A DNA stretch of 64,000 nucleotides, taken from positions 1 through 64,000 of the forward strand of contig CAJUKX010000011.1 in assembly GCA_910586975.1 (NCBI GenBank), read 5' to 3'. Under the pieces are notes generated by a model. It saw only the letters and a program-made list of their open reading frames with translations. It was not told the origin of the DNA and did no database searches. The DNA comes from an uncultured Muribaculaceae bacterium. GTDB lineage: Bacteria; Bacteroidota; Bacteroidia; Bacteroidales; Muribaculaceae. Shown here in pieces: positions 1 to 7,905 of this stretch (positions are counted from its first letter, which is position 1; each line of letters starts with the position of its first letter). Made by a program: the position numbers and the translations under genes.

Positions 1-36
1 TACATTGACAAGACTCTCAAAGACAAGATAAAATAA
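1..36 (+). CDS. C-terminal end of an upstream gene (partial)
   Basis: From the first base the plus strand reads in frame as YIDKTLKDKIK followed by TAA at 34-36. The lysine-rich end and the hairpin 50 bases further on fit the tail of a gene that begins outside the window. Eleven codons are too few to name a product, and chance is a real alternative. Confidence 0.35.
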   Translation, partial: YIDKTLKDKIK

Positions 37-85
37 ATTTTAAACAGTTTCTAAAGTGTGTTCATCACACAGCATCACCTAATAA

Positions 86-118
86 ACAAGGCGCATTCTT
101 CAGCGGGATGCGCCTTGT
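86..118. terminator. Perfect 11-bp hairpin, likely terminator
   Basis: ACAAGGCGCAT (86-96) pairs perfectly with ATGCGCCTTGT (108-118) around an 11-nt loop. It lies between the preceding reading frame and the serine hydrolase start at 134. No clear T-run follows on the plus strand, so it is either a weak intrinsic terminator or a leader hairpin. Confidence 0.5.
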
Positions 119-133
119 AATGTATCTGAATAT

Positions 134-1240
134 ATGCGAAAACTATTCTTGTTCCCTATCTTTGCATTAGTTTCCATTATAATGAATGCAAGCGCATACG
201 ACTTCTCCGGCCTCGACTCGATAATGAACCGCTACAGCCCCGATGCCCCCGGCGCCGCCATAATAATAGCTCAGGGCGATTCAATACTTTACGAACGCTA
301 CGCGGGGCTGGCCGACATGTCGGAACGCACGCCCATAGGCCCCGATACCCGATTCTGCATAGCATCGTGCTCCAAGCAGTTCACCGTGGCGGCATTACTA
401 AGGCAGGTAAGCGGCTATCGCGGCTCCATGCCACTGCTCGACACCCCGCTGAGCCGGTTTTTCGATTACGAACAGCCGTTCTGGAACGATATCACCCTGC
501 GCAATCTCGCCAACCATACATCAGGAATACCCGATTCAAGACCACGCACCGACCGCAATTGGTGTGTGTTTGCCGACGAAGCCCAATCGCTCGATTATCT
601 GCCCTCGGTTGAATCAACCACCTTTGGGCCGGGCGAGTATTACGATTACCTCAACCCGTCGTTTATTCTCATAGCCAATGTTGTGGAACAGCTCACCGGC
701 AAGGATTTCTACAAATACATGACCGACAGCATCTTCACACCGGCCGGAATGACCCACACGTACTACTTCGATCCCGGGCACGATGGTCCGGGGCAAAGCC
801 ATGCCTACGTACCCGACGGCGACGGACAATGGAAAGAATATGACTATGGCGAGGAGACTTTCTATGCCACCCGCCCCGACGGCGGCATCTATTCCACCGC
901 CCGCGACCTGCTGGCTTGGGAAAACGCACTGCGCGATGCCACGGTGCTCGACGCCTCACTGCGCGACCTCGCCTACCGCCCCTCGGTAAGCGTCACCGAT
1001 AGCCCTTTATGCGACTATCAGCGCCGCCCCGACACGTGGTATGGGTTAGGCTGGTTTATAGATCATCCGGCCAATCAGCCTAAAAAGGTATATCACACCG
1101 GCGACAACGGCGGGTATCAGGCTTATCTGGCCAAATATCCCGAAGAGGATATCAAAATCATCGTACTCGAAAACCGCAACGACTTTGACCGCTGGGAGTT
1201 TGCCACAGCAATAGATATAATAATGGGAGTGCGCAAATGA
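134..1240 (+). CDS. Serine hydrolase, beta-lactamase class C / PBP4* family
   Basis: Exported hydrolase of the beta-lactamase/transpeptidase-like fold. Residues 1-22 look like a signal peptide (MRKLFLFPIF..., hydrophobic to about 21). The three hallmark motifs are present: SxxK as SCSK at 78-81, with nucleophile Ser78; YxN as YLN at 172-174; and HTG at 321-323. The length of 368 aa is normal for the family. Members include penicillin-binding-protein-like peptidases, esterases and D-aminopeptidases, so the substrate cannot be read from sequence. The stop overlaps the start of the VanZ-like gene by four bases (ATGA), which implies translational coupling. A true drug-degrading beta-lactamase is less likely than a cell-wall or ester hydrolase. 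Confidence 0.88.
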   Translation: MRKLFLFPIFALVSIIMNASAYDFSGLDSIMNRYSPDAPGAAIIIAQGDSILYERYAGLADMSERTPIGPDTRFCIASCSKQFTVAALLRQVSGYRGSMPLLDTPLSRFFDYEQPFWNDITLRNLANHTSGIPDSRPRTDRNWCVFADEAQSLDYLPSVESTTFGPGEYYDYLNPSFILIANVVEQLTGKDFYKYMTDSIFTPAGMTHTYYFDPGHDGPGQSHAYVPDGDGQWKEYDYGEETFYATRPDGGIYSTARDLLAWENALRDATVLDASLRDLAYRPSVSVTDSPLCDYQRRPDTWYGLGWFIDHPANQPKKVYHTGDNGGYQAYLAKYPEEDIKIIVLENRNDFDRWEFATAIDIIMGVRK

Positions 1241-1626
1241 AAAGAATATTACACTATTGGCCCACTTTCATAGTGGTATGCGTAATCATATACGCCACAT
1301 GGCTGCCCCACCCGCTGCCGAGCAGCTCGCTGCCGTCAATCCCCCACATCGACAAGCTCATCCACGCCATAATGATGGGCGGATTCACGGGTGCCGTGAT
1401 GTTTGACTACTACCGTCAGTGCCCCTCGCGCCGATCGCTCACCTTGCGCATAATCATTGCATTCACATCAATGGCCATGGCATTCAGCGTGGTTGACGAA
1501 ACCATACAGGGACTGCTGCCCATCGGCCGCCCATCTGACCCGCTCGATCTGCTGGCCGACTGGCTCGGATGTGTGGTAGCCGCATTCACCGCGCCGCCTG
1601 CCATCCGCGCAGTCGTCAGGAAATAA
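1237..1626 (+). CDS. VanZ-like membrane protein
   Basis: A 129-residue integral membrane protein of the VanZ family, named for the teicoplanin-resistance accessory protein; most family members have no assigned function. The sequence shows about four hydrophobic segments and the family's polar signatures: DKLIHAIMMG near residue 40 and DETIQGLLPIGRPSDPLDLL near 85. It overlaps the serine hydrolase by ATGA, so the two are co-translated. Its stop lies immediately against the end of the convergent DUF4249 gene. A joint role in cell-wall or antibiotic response is possible but is inference from the pairing. Confidence 0.8.
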   Translation: MKRILHYWPTFIVVCVIIYATWLPHPLPSSSLPSIPHIDKLIHAIMMGGFTGAVMFDYYRQCPSRRSLTLRIIIAFTSMAMAFSVVDETIQGLLPIGRPSDPLDLLADWLGCVVAAFTAPPAIRAVVRK

Positions 1627-2469
1627 TCATTGATTACTTATTATAACAGTTGCAAACGAGGTGCCGTACCCTGCCCAATAGCCCTTCCCGCCCTGTATAT
1701 TGCCTTCGCAGGCAGTGGTAGAGATGAAAAACATGTTGGACTGCAGGCTTACGGCTTTCTCATACGACTCCCAGAAGCGGTAGGCATCGGCGTCGAGTGT
1801 GCATAGCTTAACCTGCACAGTGTCATTTATGCGGTAATTAGGGGTAAAATGGCCTTGGGTAGAGGTATCATGTATGCCCCTGGCTGCGTTCCACCCTGCG
1901 CGCGGGTCGTATTCATCATCCTTGAAGAGTCCGAGGAATGAAGAGTAATAACGCTTCTCGCCATTGGTGCGCGTGAACAGTTTATAGTAATGGCCGTTCT
2001 CCGGACATACGTTGCCGTATGCTCTGAGCATGTACATCGAATCAGAGCCTTCAACACGTTTTACCCTCAAAGAATCGAGCCTTGCAACAGGGGGTATGGT
2101 GGTTACGGCTGTAAGTACCCGGTCGTCCACTTCCACTTTCAGTGTATAGGTGTGGCCTACCTTGCCGCGCAGTCGTGATGAGGTATAGATAACCGGCGGC
2201 ACATAGTTGTCGTTGATACGCATCACCAATACTTCAGACTCCTCGCCGTCGCTCACTGTTATACGACACCAACGCTGCACCAGCTCGTCGATAGAGCCGC
2301 TGCCGTTCTGTATATCGGCGGCCTTGGTCACTATTACCACGGGCTTGTCCTCGTCTTCTATCCAGCCTTCCACCACTATAGGTATCTCAACCTGCGGCCC
2401 GGCACTGTCACTGTCGCATGCCGCGCACAGTGCGAGCAAAACTGTTCCGGTTAATATCATCTTTTTCAT
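1627..2469 (-). CDS. DUF4249 outer-surface lipoprotein
   Basis: A 280-residue predicted lipoprotein. The N-terminus MKKMILTGTVLLALCAAC gives a lipobox with Cys18, followed by DSDS. The rest is rich in beta strands (for example VEGWIEDEDKPVVIVTKA near 33-50), as expected for DUF4249, a family largely confined to Bacteroidetes. DUF4249 genes commonly lie directly downstream of a TonB-dependent receptor, as here (7-bp gap), so the protein probably sits on the outer membrane as a substrate-binding partner of that receptor. The ligand is unknown. It is the last gene of a four-gene minus-strand operon that starts at 6651. Confidence 0.85.
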   Translation of the reverse strand: MKKMILTGTVLLALCAACDSDSAGPQVEIPIVVEGWIEDEDKPVVIVTKAADIQNGSGSIDELVQRWCRITVSDGEESEVLVMRINDNYVPPVIYTSSRLRGKVGHTYTLKVEVDDRVLTAVTTIPPVARLDSLRVKRVEGSDSMYMLRAYGNVCPENGHYYKLFTRTNGEKRYYSSFLGLFKDDEYDPRAGWNAARGIHDTSTQGHFTPNYRINDTVQVKLCTLDADAYRFWESYEKAVSLQSNMFFISTTACEGNIQGGKGYWAGYGTSFATVIISNQ

Positions 2470-2476
2470 AATCCGC

Positions 2477-4498
2477 TCAGAATTTAATGTAATAACTCAA
2501 CGACGGAATCGCATATCCCATGGTCATTGACGACGGATGAATCCCTTCTTTAACTGAAAACGAGTATGACCTGAACAACTCATTGTCGTGGGCGTAGGCA
2601 TTGAACACACTCACATTTAGTCCCTGCTCCACCGGGCCACGTCTGTAGAATATCCAGTCAAGCGCCAGGTCAAGACGGTGCATGGCCGACAGGCGGCTCG
2701 AATTATACTCCTTGAATTCACATATAAGGTTTTCGCCTATCATATACGCATACAGCGGCTCGGTAAAGGGCTGTCCGCTCGCATATACAAATGATGCCGA
2801 CGCCGTCAGTCCGCGTGATATATTCCACACCACATTAAGCTTGAGGTCGTGCGTTCTGTCGTGCAGATAGGGATACCAACGCGAGGATTTTCCGGGAAAT
2901 TTCTGACTCGATTTTGATAACGTATAACTCAGAATGCCCTGCACGGGACCCACGCGCCCCTGCACCATTGCGGCAATACCATACGCCCTGCCCCGGCCCG
3001 ACTCGACTCCCGACATGGGATCGAAACGGTTGCCAAGCATATCAAACAGCGACCCGTTCCACGTCATCATGTGACTGAAAGTGCGATAATAAGCACTGAT
3101 GTCATAGCTGAGATTAAACAGGTTGGTACGTCCGCGTAAACTCAACGAATAGTCCATAGACTCAAGCGGGCGGTAATTGCGGCCGGCAGCTATCCAGAAG
3201 TCAGTAGGCAGCCCCAGGGTGGATTCTTCTATCTTGTGTATGAACTGCGCACGGCGGCCGGCATGGAGTTTGAGCGAGGCATCGGCACTCATGCGGTACA
3301 CTGCCGTAAATGCCGGCAACGCATATATGCGCGACAAGTCTCCGCCGTTATAATACACGAGCTTGGCACCGGGCTGAAGCTCAAAGCGGCCCACACTGAA
3401 AGGCAGCATGCCACCGGCCCTAATCTCGGCCGAACCGCCCGAACTGCGAGGTGCCACGCTGCCGCCACGCCGCAAGTCTTCTACATATTGCTGTGTGATA
3501 TGCCTGTAGACAGCCCCTGCGCCTATGGTGGCGCGGCCGATTTTCATAACTCCCGAATAATTCAGCGCATACAGCCGCGACGGCATATTACGGTCAATAT
3601 CGGCATAGCTTACACGGGCCTTATTTGAGAAAAAGCTGTAGCCTAAGGTATGCGTCGACTTATCGGGACACAGCAATGTGGCACCGGCTGCCATATTGCG
3701 CCAGCCCATAAGTATATCGGCTGAATAATTGGGGTCGGAAACCTTCATGTTATCCGAGCCATAGAATGCGCTAAATTTCAGGCTGTATCCCTTGCCGAGC
3801 GATTGCAGGTAAGTGGCGTTGAAGTCTTGAAATCCGTAGTCGAGCGGAGCGTTTCCGAGCTTTATGGCATCGCCATAAAGAGCATTCAGATAAGTGAGTC
3901 TGCCCGACAGGGTAAGAGAAGATTTTCCTTTGCTGACAGGGGTCTTGACAGTGGCATACGCATCTAACAGACCCACCGACGCACTGCCCTGCAAGTCCGT
4001 TACCGGCGTTGATGATGTATTTGCCGATATATCGGCGCCAACAAAGTCGGCCGATGCCGACTTGTCGGTGTTCATAGTGATATCGAATGTGTCGAAATGC
4101 GGAGTGTTGAACACCGAGAACAGTCCTAAGAAATGTACGGGATTGTAAATATCCATGCCGTCGATCGACACATGGTTGTGGGCATTCTCACTACCCTGCA
4201 CATAAATACCTCCGGAAATGAAATCGCTTGACGCCACCATGGGCAGCGCCTGCATGATGCGCAACGGGTCGGAATTGCCCAAAAGCCGCGGTAATGCACT
4301 GATTGCCGCAGCTCCGAGGCTGTACTGTCCGCCCTCCTTGCCCTGACTGAATGCCGGAGGACGGCGACGCGCCACCACCTGTACCTCGCCAAGCGGGTTG
4401 GCCGATGTATCGGCAGGCTCTGAACCGGCAATCGCGGTCTGTGCAGCCGCCGAAGAAGCCGCACAGACCGCGATCGCTATGGTAAAAAGCCTGTTCAA
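2477..4498 (-). CDS. TonB-dependent receptor with plug domain (TTG start)
   Basis: Outer-membrane beta-barrel receptor of 673 residues. A signal peptide (residues 1-19, ending SAAAQ) is followed by a short linker, then a plug domain at roughly 45-165 containing VQGSENAHNHVSIDGMDIYN. The remainder is barrel with alternating strands, ending in SLSYYIKF, a typical terminal aromatic. It lacks the N-terminal carboxypeptidase-like domain of SusC proteins, so it is nearer FecA/CirA-type receptors. The start must be TTG at 4498: an in-frame TAA, the stop of the upstream gene, lies one codon before it, and any downstream ATG would lose the signal peptide. Pairing with DUF4249 suggests uptake of a small ligand; its identity is not visible. 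Confidence 0.88.
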   Translation of the reverse strand: MNRLFTIAIAVCAASSAAAQTAIAGSEPADTSANPLGEVQVVARRRPPAFSQGKEGGQYSLGAAAISALPRLLGNSDPLRIMQALPMVASSDFISGGIYVQGSENAHNHVSIDGMDIYNPVHFLGLFSVFNTPHFDTFDITMNTDKSASADFVGADISANTSSTPVTDLQGSASVGLLDAYATVKTPVSKGKSSLTLSGRLTYLNALYGDAIKLGNAPLDYGFQDFNATYLQSLGKGYSLKFSAFYGSDNMKVSDPNYSADILMGWRNMAAGATLLCPDKSTHTLGYSFFSNKARVSYADIDRNMPSRLYALNYSGVMKIGRATIGAGAVYRHITQQYVEDLRRGGSVAPRSSGGSAEIRAGGMLPFSVGRFELQPGAKLVYYNGGDLSRIYALPAFTAVYRMSADASLKLHAGRRAQFIHKIEESTLGLPTDFWIAAGRNYRPLESMDYSLSLRGRTNLFNLSYDISAYYRTFSHMMTWNGSLFDMLGNRFDPMSGVESGRGRAYGIAAMVQGRVGPVQGILSYTLSKSSQKFPGKSSRWYPYLHDRTHDLKLNVVWNISRGLTASASFVYASGQPFTEPLYAYMIGENLICEFKEYNSSRLSAMHRLDLALDWIFYRRGPVEQGLNVSVFNAYAHDNELFRSYSFSVKEGIHPSSMTMGYAIPSLSYYIKF

Positions 4499-4501
4499 GC
4501 C

Positions 4502-6169
4502 TTACCAGGGATAGGGTTCGTCATACTCATAATCGCTGAGTATGTTGTTAATGGTGTTCACTATATCATCGGCATCGTTCACAAACTTGCGGAAATTATT
4601 GCCGGTGAAGTATTTGCTGTCAAATGCGAATGAACTGCCATCTGCGAAGGTAAGATACGGCAGGGTTATGTATTCAATATCGCGCTGCTGATATGATGCT
4701 CCAAGGTCAACCCATGTATTTGTTCGCTCGTCCCAGTAGCCTGTCACAGTGTATCCGTCGTCCCATATATCCTCGTCCACGTTCCATATCACAAAGCCCT
4801 GGGGCTGATAGCCGTGGTCGTAATAGAACGATGCGTCTGAATAGTTATTGAATATCTCCACTATCTTGTTCATGCTCTGTTCCGAGCCGTATGTCAGAGT
4901 CAGCAGATTCTTGTTTCGGTTGATATCAACCGAAAAAGCCTCATCGTTCTCCTGCAGATATCGTTCTATATCGTCGTAAGAATTGTCATAATTTGCCACA
5001 TGACCCTTTACCTGCAGCCGGCCGAGAATATCGGTATCTGTGACTACCGAGCCGAATTTTCTTACTACACTGCGGCCATCGACGGTATAGTAATACTCGC
5101 CGTAATTCTCGTATTCATATTCATCAAGAACGCCCTGCATGTCATCAGCCCATCCCTGCATGTTGAGCAGTTCAGAACCTTTCAGCCTTACAGTATTGGT
5201 TATAACCTTCTCGCCCTTGATTGCAACGGTGAGGTCGTCGTTGGCCGAGGTATTGCGTATGGCAAGGATATTGTCAACCTTGATGTTGGCAAAGTCTGCC
5301 GCCAATGTCATATCAAGCGACTTATTTTCCTGATTCAACTCAAAGTCGATATCGGTATTGAATATGACGGTATTCTGCATCTTTGTCACACATGAAATGT
5401 GGCGGGGAACACGTCCGGTAACGTTGTATGTCAGTATAGAACCGTCATAATCCTTCAGCTTGATAGATTCGGCCCATTGTGTGTAATCCTCCGATGCCTC
5501 TATGCGGAAGGTGTAGTTTTTGCCCATTGCCGGGCCTTTGAACCTCAGTTCAAAATAGTTGGCATCAGAAATTTTCGTCCACTTGCGCTGATTCACGTCA
5601 GCCTCAAACACACCGGTGAGGTCGTTTTTGGTGAACAGGTCGGTATACACCGAGCCCATGGCGCGCACAGCCGCAAAGTTGCCTTTAGCCATATCGCCCA
5701 TAGCGTTTATGAGCTTGTTGAGCGGAGCGCGGTAGTCATACTCTTCATCATCGTCAAAAAGGTCGGGATGATTTGCCTTGAAGTCGGCAAAAATCTCATC
5801 TTGATCGCAAAAAGACAGGTTGGTATATTCGGCCATGAATCCAAGTACATCGGCTGCATCGTTCACATTGATTTTTGAGTACAGTTCATCGCCTATCTGC
5901 AATATTCTGTCCTTATGCTCGGTTGACGACATCTGACCGCCCACAGGCATGTCAAATGAAATATGCTCCACATTTGCCAGTTTAATGCCTGTGTCATATC
6001 CGCTCACATACAGGGTCTTGCCGTCTTCGCTGAACTTCAGGTCACCGGCAACGCCAAAGGAGTATTTATGATATCCGTCGGCTTCTTTAACATAAATTGC
6101 ACGCGGTCCGGCGGCCCACACGGGTACCAATGCGAGTACTGTCAGTACTAAAAATGCCAGTCTTTTCAT
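4502..6169 (-). CDS. Secreted protein of unknown function, 555 aa
   Basis: No family recognised. Residues 1-19 form a signal peptide (MKRLAFLVLTVLALVPVWA). Residues 20-75 form a small beta module (LKFSEDGKTLYV ... VEHISFD) that also occurs at the start of the adjacent small secreted protein. The rest is acidic and rich in Asp, Asn and Tyr, with no cysteine cluster, repeat or type IX-like C-terminus; it ends YEYDEPYPW. Its start overlaps the stop of the preceding gene (ATGA at 6166-6169), and the receptor gene follows after 3 bp. It is therefore co-expressed with the receptor and is probably a surface or periplasmic partner. I infer co-function from the operon only. Confidence 0.75.
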   Translation of the reverse strand: MKRLAFLVLTVLALVPVWAAGPRAIYVKEADGYHKYSFGVAGDLKFSEDGKTLYVSGYDTGIKLANVEHISFDMPVGGQMSSTEHKDRILQIGDELYSKINVNDAADVLGFMAEYTNLSFCDQDEIFADFKANHPDLFDDDEEYDYRAPLNKLINAMGDMAKGNFAAVRAMGSVYTDLFTKNDLTGVFEADVNQRKWTKISDANYFELRFKGPAMGKNYTFRIEASEDYTQWAESIKLKDYDGSILTYNVTGRVPRHISCVTKMQNTVIFNTDIDFELNQENKSLDMTLAADFANIKVDNILAIRNTSANDDLTVAIKGEKVITNTVRLKGSELLNMQGWADDMQGVLDEYEYENYGEYYYTVDGRSVVRKFGSVVTDTDILGRLQVKGHVANYDNSYDDIERYLQENDEAFSVDINRNKNLLTLTYGSEQSMNKIVEIFNNYSDASFYYDHGYQPQGFVIWNVDEDIWDDGYTVTGYWDERTNTWVDLGASYQQRDIEYITLPYLTFADGSSFAFDSKYFTGNNFRKFVNDADDIVNTINNILSDYEYDEPYPW

Positions 6170-6651
6170 TTCTTCAGGAATTTAAATGCAAGTCCGTTAT
6201 AAGTTGCCACATACACTCCGGCAGGGAGTACACTCACGTCAAGGGTCTGATGGCCCTCGGCTGTCTTGAATTCAAGCATCTTGCGACCGTTTGAATCATA
6301 AACCGCAAATTCAGCACCTGCCACACCTGTAAAGCTTATGGCAGCCGATTCAGCTGAGAACTCAAAGGAAACTCCGTCGGTGATTGCAGACTCGACACCG
6401 CCGACCGAGTTATGCGAGAACTCCATGTTGCTGATTTCCGATATATTAACCTTTTCTACGGTAGCGTCCTTCATCTCCACATTCATCTGCGCGTCAGAGA
6501 ATGTGAGTCGGTTGATATGGTCTATATCAATGGCCTTTGACTGGCCGCCGGCCAACTGAAGCACCATATACATTGGCTCGCTTACAGACTGTGCCCCGGC
6601 AGCAAACACAAGGCTGAGCATGGCCGGAGCAATTAAATTACGAAATTTCAT
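6166..6651 (-). CDS. Small secreted protein with type IX-like C-terminal domain
   Basis: The ATG at 6651 is chosen because it begins directly with a signal peptide (MKFRNLIAPAMLSLVFAAGA); a longer frame upstream adds an unrelated tail. The product is 161 aa. Residues 20-75 carry a beta module (INRLTFSD ... ISNMEFS) resembling that of the next gene. The last 70 residues have the look of a type A sorting domain of the type IX secretion system: AVYDSNGRKMLEF, then LDVSVLPAGVYVATY, ending in KFLKK. SprA, the translocon of that system, is encoded at 11.4-18.9 kb. The protein consists of little else, so its job is unclear; it may be a carrier or anchor expressed with the receptor operon. Confidence 0.7.
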   Translation of the reverse strand: MKFRNLIAPAMLSLVFAAGAQSVSEPMYMVLQLAGGQSKAIDIDHINRLTFSDAQMNVEMKDATVEKVNISEISNMEFSHNSVGGVESAITDGVSFEFSAESAAISFTGVAGAEFAVYDSNGRKMLEFKTAEGHQTLDVSVLPAGVYVATYNGLAFKFLKK

Positions 6652-6684
6652 AGCGAAAAAAGAAAGACAAAATGTGATAATGTT

Positions 6685-6716
6685 AAGACGGTGGCACACT
6701 GCTGTACCACCGTCTT
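6685..6716 (-). terminator. Terminator hairpin after the TlpA gene
   Basis: AAGACGGTGG (6685-6694) pairs perfectly with CCACCGTCTT (6707-6716), a 10-bp stem with a 12-nt loop. It lies 16 bases beyond the stop of the thioredoxin gene and upstream of the secreted-protein operon. It is read on the minus strand and followed by an AT-rich stretch. Confidence 0.6.
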
Positions 6717-6731
6717 GAATTATGTATGAAT

Positions 6732-7727
6732 TTATTTGAGGGCTTTTTCAACGTCAGCCTTGAGGTCGGCGCCTTGCTTGTCGCGGCTCACTATGGTGCC
6801 GTCGGGGGCTATGAGCATTATGCAGGGTATACCCGATATACCGTAGATATCGGTGGGAATCTGCTGGGCATCGAGTATAACGGGCCAGGTAATATCGAGG
6901 TCCTTGATAGCTTTCTCGGTATCTGCCACCTTATCCCATACTGCTACGCCGAGTACGTTGAGTTTGTCGGAATTTGCGGCGAGAAGTTCCTTGATACCGG
7001 GAATCTCGCGGCGGCACGGGCCGCACCAGCTTGCCCAGAAGTCAACGAGAAGATACTTGCCATCCTTGCCTACGTAGTCGCTCAGTTTCTTGCCGTTGAT
7101 GTCGAAGTCGGTGTACTTTGCGCCTACGCCGGTGGCAGCCTTACGGCGGTTCATCTCAATAAGCTGCGACACGCGCTGTGACTTCTGCAGCGAGGGCACC
7201 TTGGCCACGTATGCTTCCAATTCTTCGGGAGCCATACCGTAGGCAGTCTGCATGAAAATCATCAGTCCGACGGGATTGTCGATATTCTCGTCCATTTTTT
7301 CCTTAAGGTATTTTTCATATTGGGCGTATACAGCTTCTTTTTCGGCCTCACTTGTGCATGAGTTGTATTTGCGACCGATGGCTGCCAACGAATCATTGAG
7401 CTCGCGGTTAACATCATTGAGAGGAGAACCAAAAGCTTTACCCTGCTTGTCAAAGGAAATGCTGCCGTTTTCAAGGATGAACGAGGGGCCACGCTTGCCG
7501 TCCATTATAAGACGGGCGGGGATAGGTTCGTCAATGGTTCCCTCAAATACGGTCATTTCGCCTTCACAAAGCACTGAGTCTACATACTCGCCGTTATCAT
7601 AGTTAATAATATATAGCATTGCGCCTTCGAGATCGGCGGTGCCGGGTACCTGCACCTTGTAAGGATCGGCGGCGTTCATTCCGCAAGCCGCTGCTCCGAG
7701 GGCTGCAATCATAAACAATTTTTTCAT
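6732..7727 (-). CDS. TlpA-like thiol-disulfide oxidoreductase with DUF4369 N-terminus
   Basis: Envelope thioredoxin of 331 residues. The ATG at 7727 is preferred to the upstream extension because it opens with a signal sequence (MKKLFMIAALGAAAC); Cys15 may be lipidated. Residues 20-200 are a DUF4369-type domain (beta strands, then charged helices), and residues 203-331 are an AhpC/TSA-like thioredoxin fold with active site WASWCGPC, cysteines 235 and 238. Such proteins reduce or isomerise disulfides in the periplasm of Bacteroidetes. A well-matched promoter lies just upstream and a hairpin terminator downstream, so this is a single-gene unit. The thiol partner is unknown. Confidence 0.88.
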   Translation of the reverse strand: MKKLFMIAALGAAACGMNAADPYKVQVPGTADLEGAMLYIINYDNGEYVDSVLCEGEMTVFEGTIDEPIPARLIMDGKRGPSFILENGSISFDKQGKAFGSPLNDVNRELNDSLAAIGRKYNSCTSEAEKEAVYAQYEKYLKEKMDENIDNPVGLMIFMQTAYGMAPEELEAYVAKVPSLQKSQRVSQLIEMNRRKAATGVGAKYTDFDINGKKLSDYVGKDGKYLLVDFWASWCGPCRREIPGIKELLAANSDKLNVLGVAVWDKVADTEKAIKDLDITWPVILDAQQIPTDIYGISGIPCIMLIAPDGTIVSRDKQGADLKADVEKALK

Positions 7728-7750
7728 TTTGATTATATTTAATATTTTCA

Positions 7751-7781
7751 CAAAAGTAATAAAAATTTCATTCTTGACAAA
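7751..7781 (-). promoter_or_regulatory. Bacteroidetes-type promoter for the TlpA gene
   Basis: Read on the minus strand: a -33 TTTG (complement of CAAA at 7778-7781), a 19-nt spacer and a -7 box TACTTTTG (complement of 7751-7758), 24 bases upstream of the ATG. Both elements and the spacing match the consensus TTTG / TAnnTTTG. Confidence 0.75.
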
Positions 7782-7876
7782 TAACCCTTTACAATCTTTT
7801 TTTGTTTTAGTTAGTGTATTATTCGTTTGCAACTAATGTTTTATACACTTTTACTTAATTTTTGAAATATTTTTTG

Positions 7877-7884
7877 TAGATTTG
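7877..7884 (+). promoter_or_regulatory. -7 box for the acyl-CoA ligase gene
   Basis: TAGATTTG matches TAnnTTTG and lies 22 bases before the ATG at 7906. No TTTG is found at the ideal distance upstream, so only the -7 half is well supported. Confidence 0.55.
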
Positions 7885-7905
7885 CAACTTTAACTGACGT
7901 TTCCT

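Noticed and set aside
1622..1642. ATCATTGATTACTTATT resembling the right end of the 165-bp repeats
   Set aside because: The match is short, lies in the coding end of the DUF4249 gene and lacks the rest of the element.
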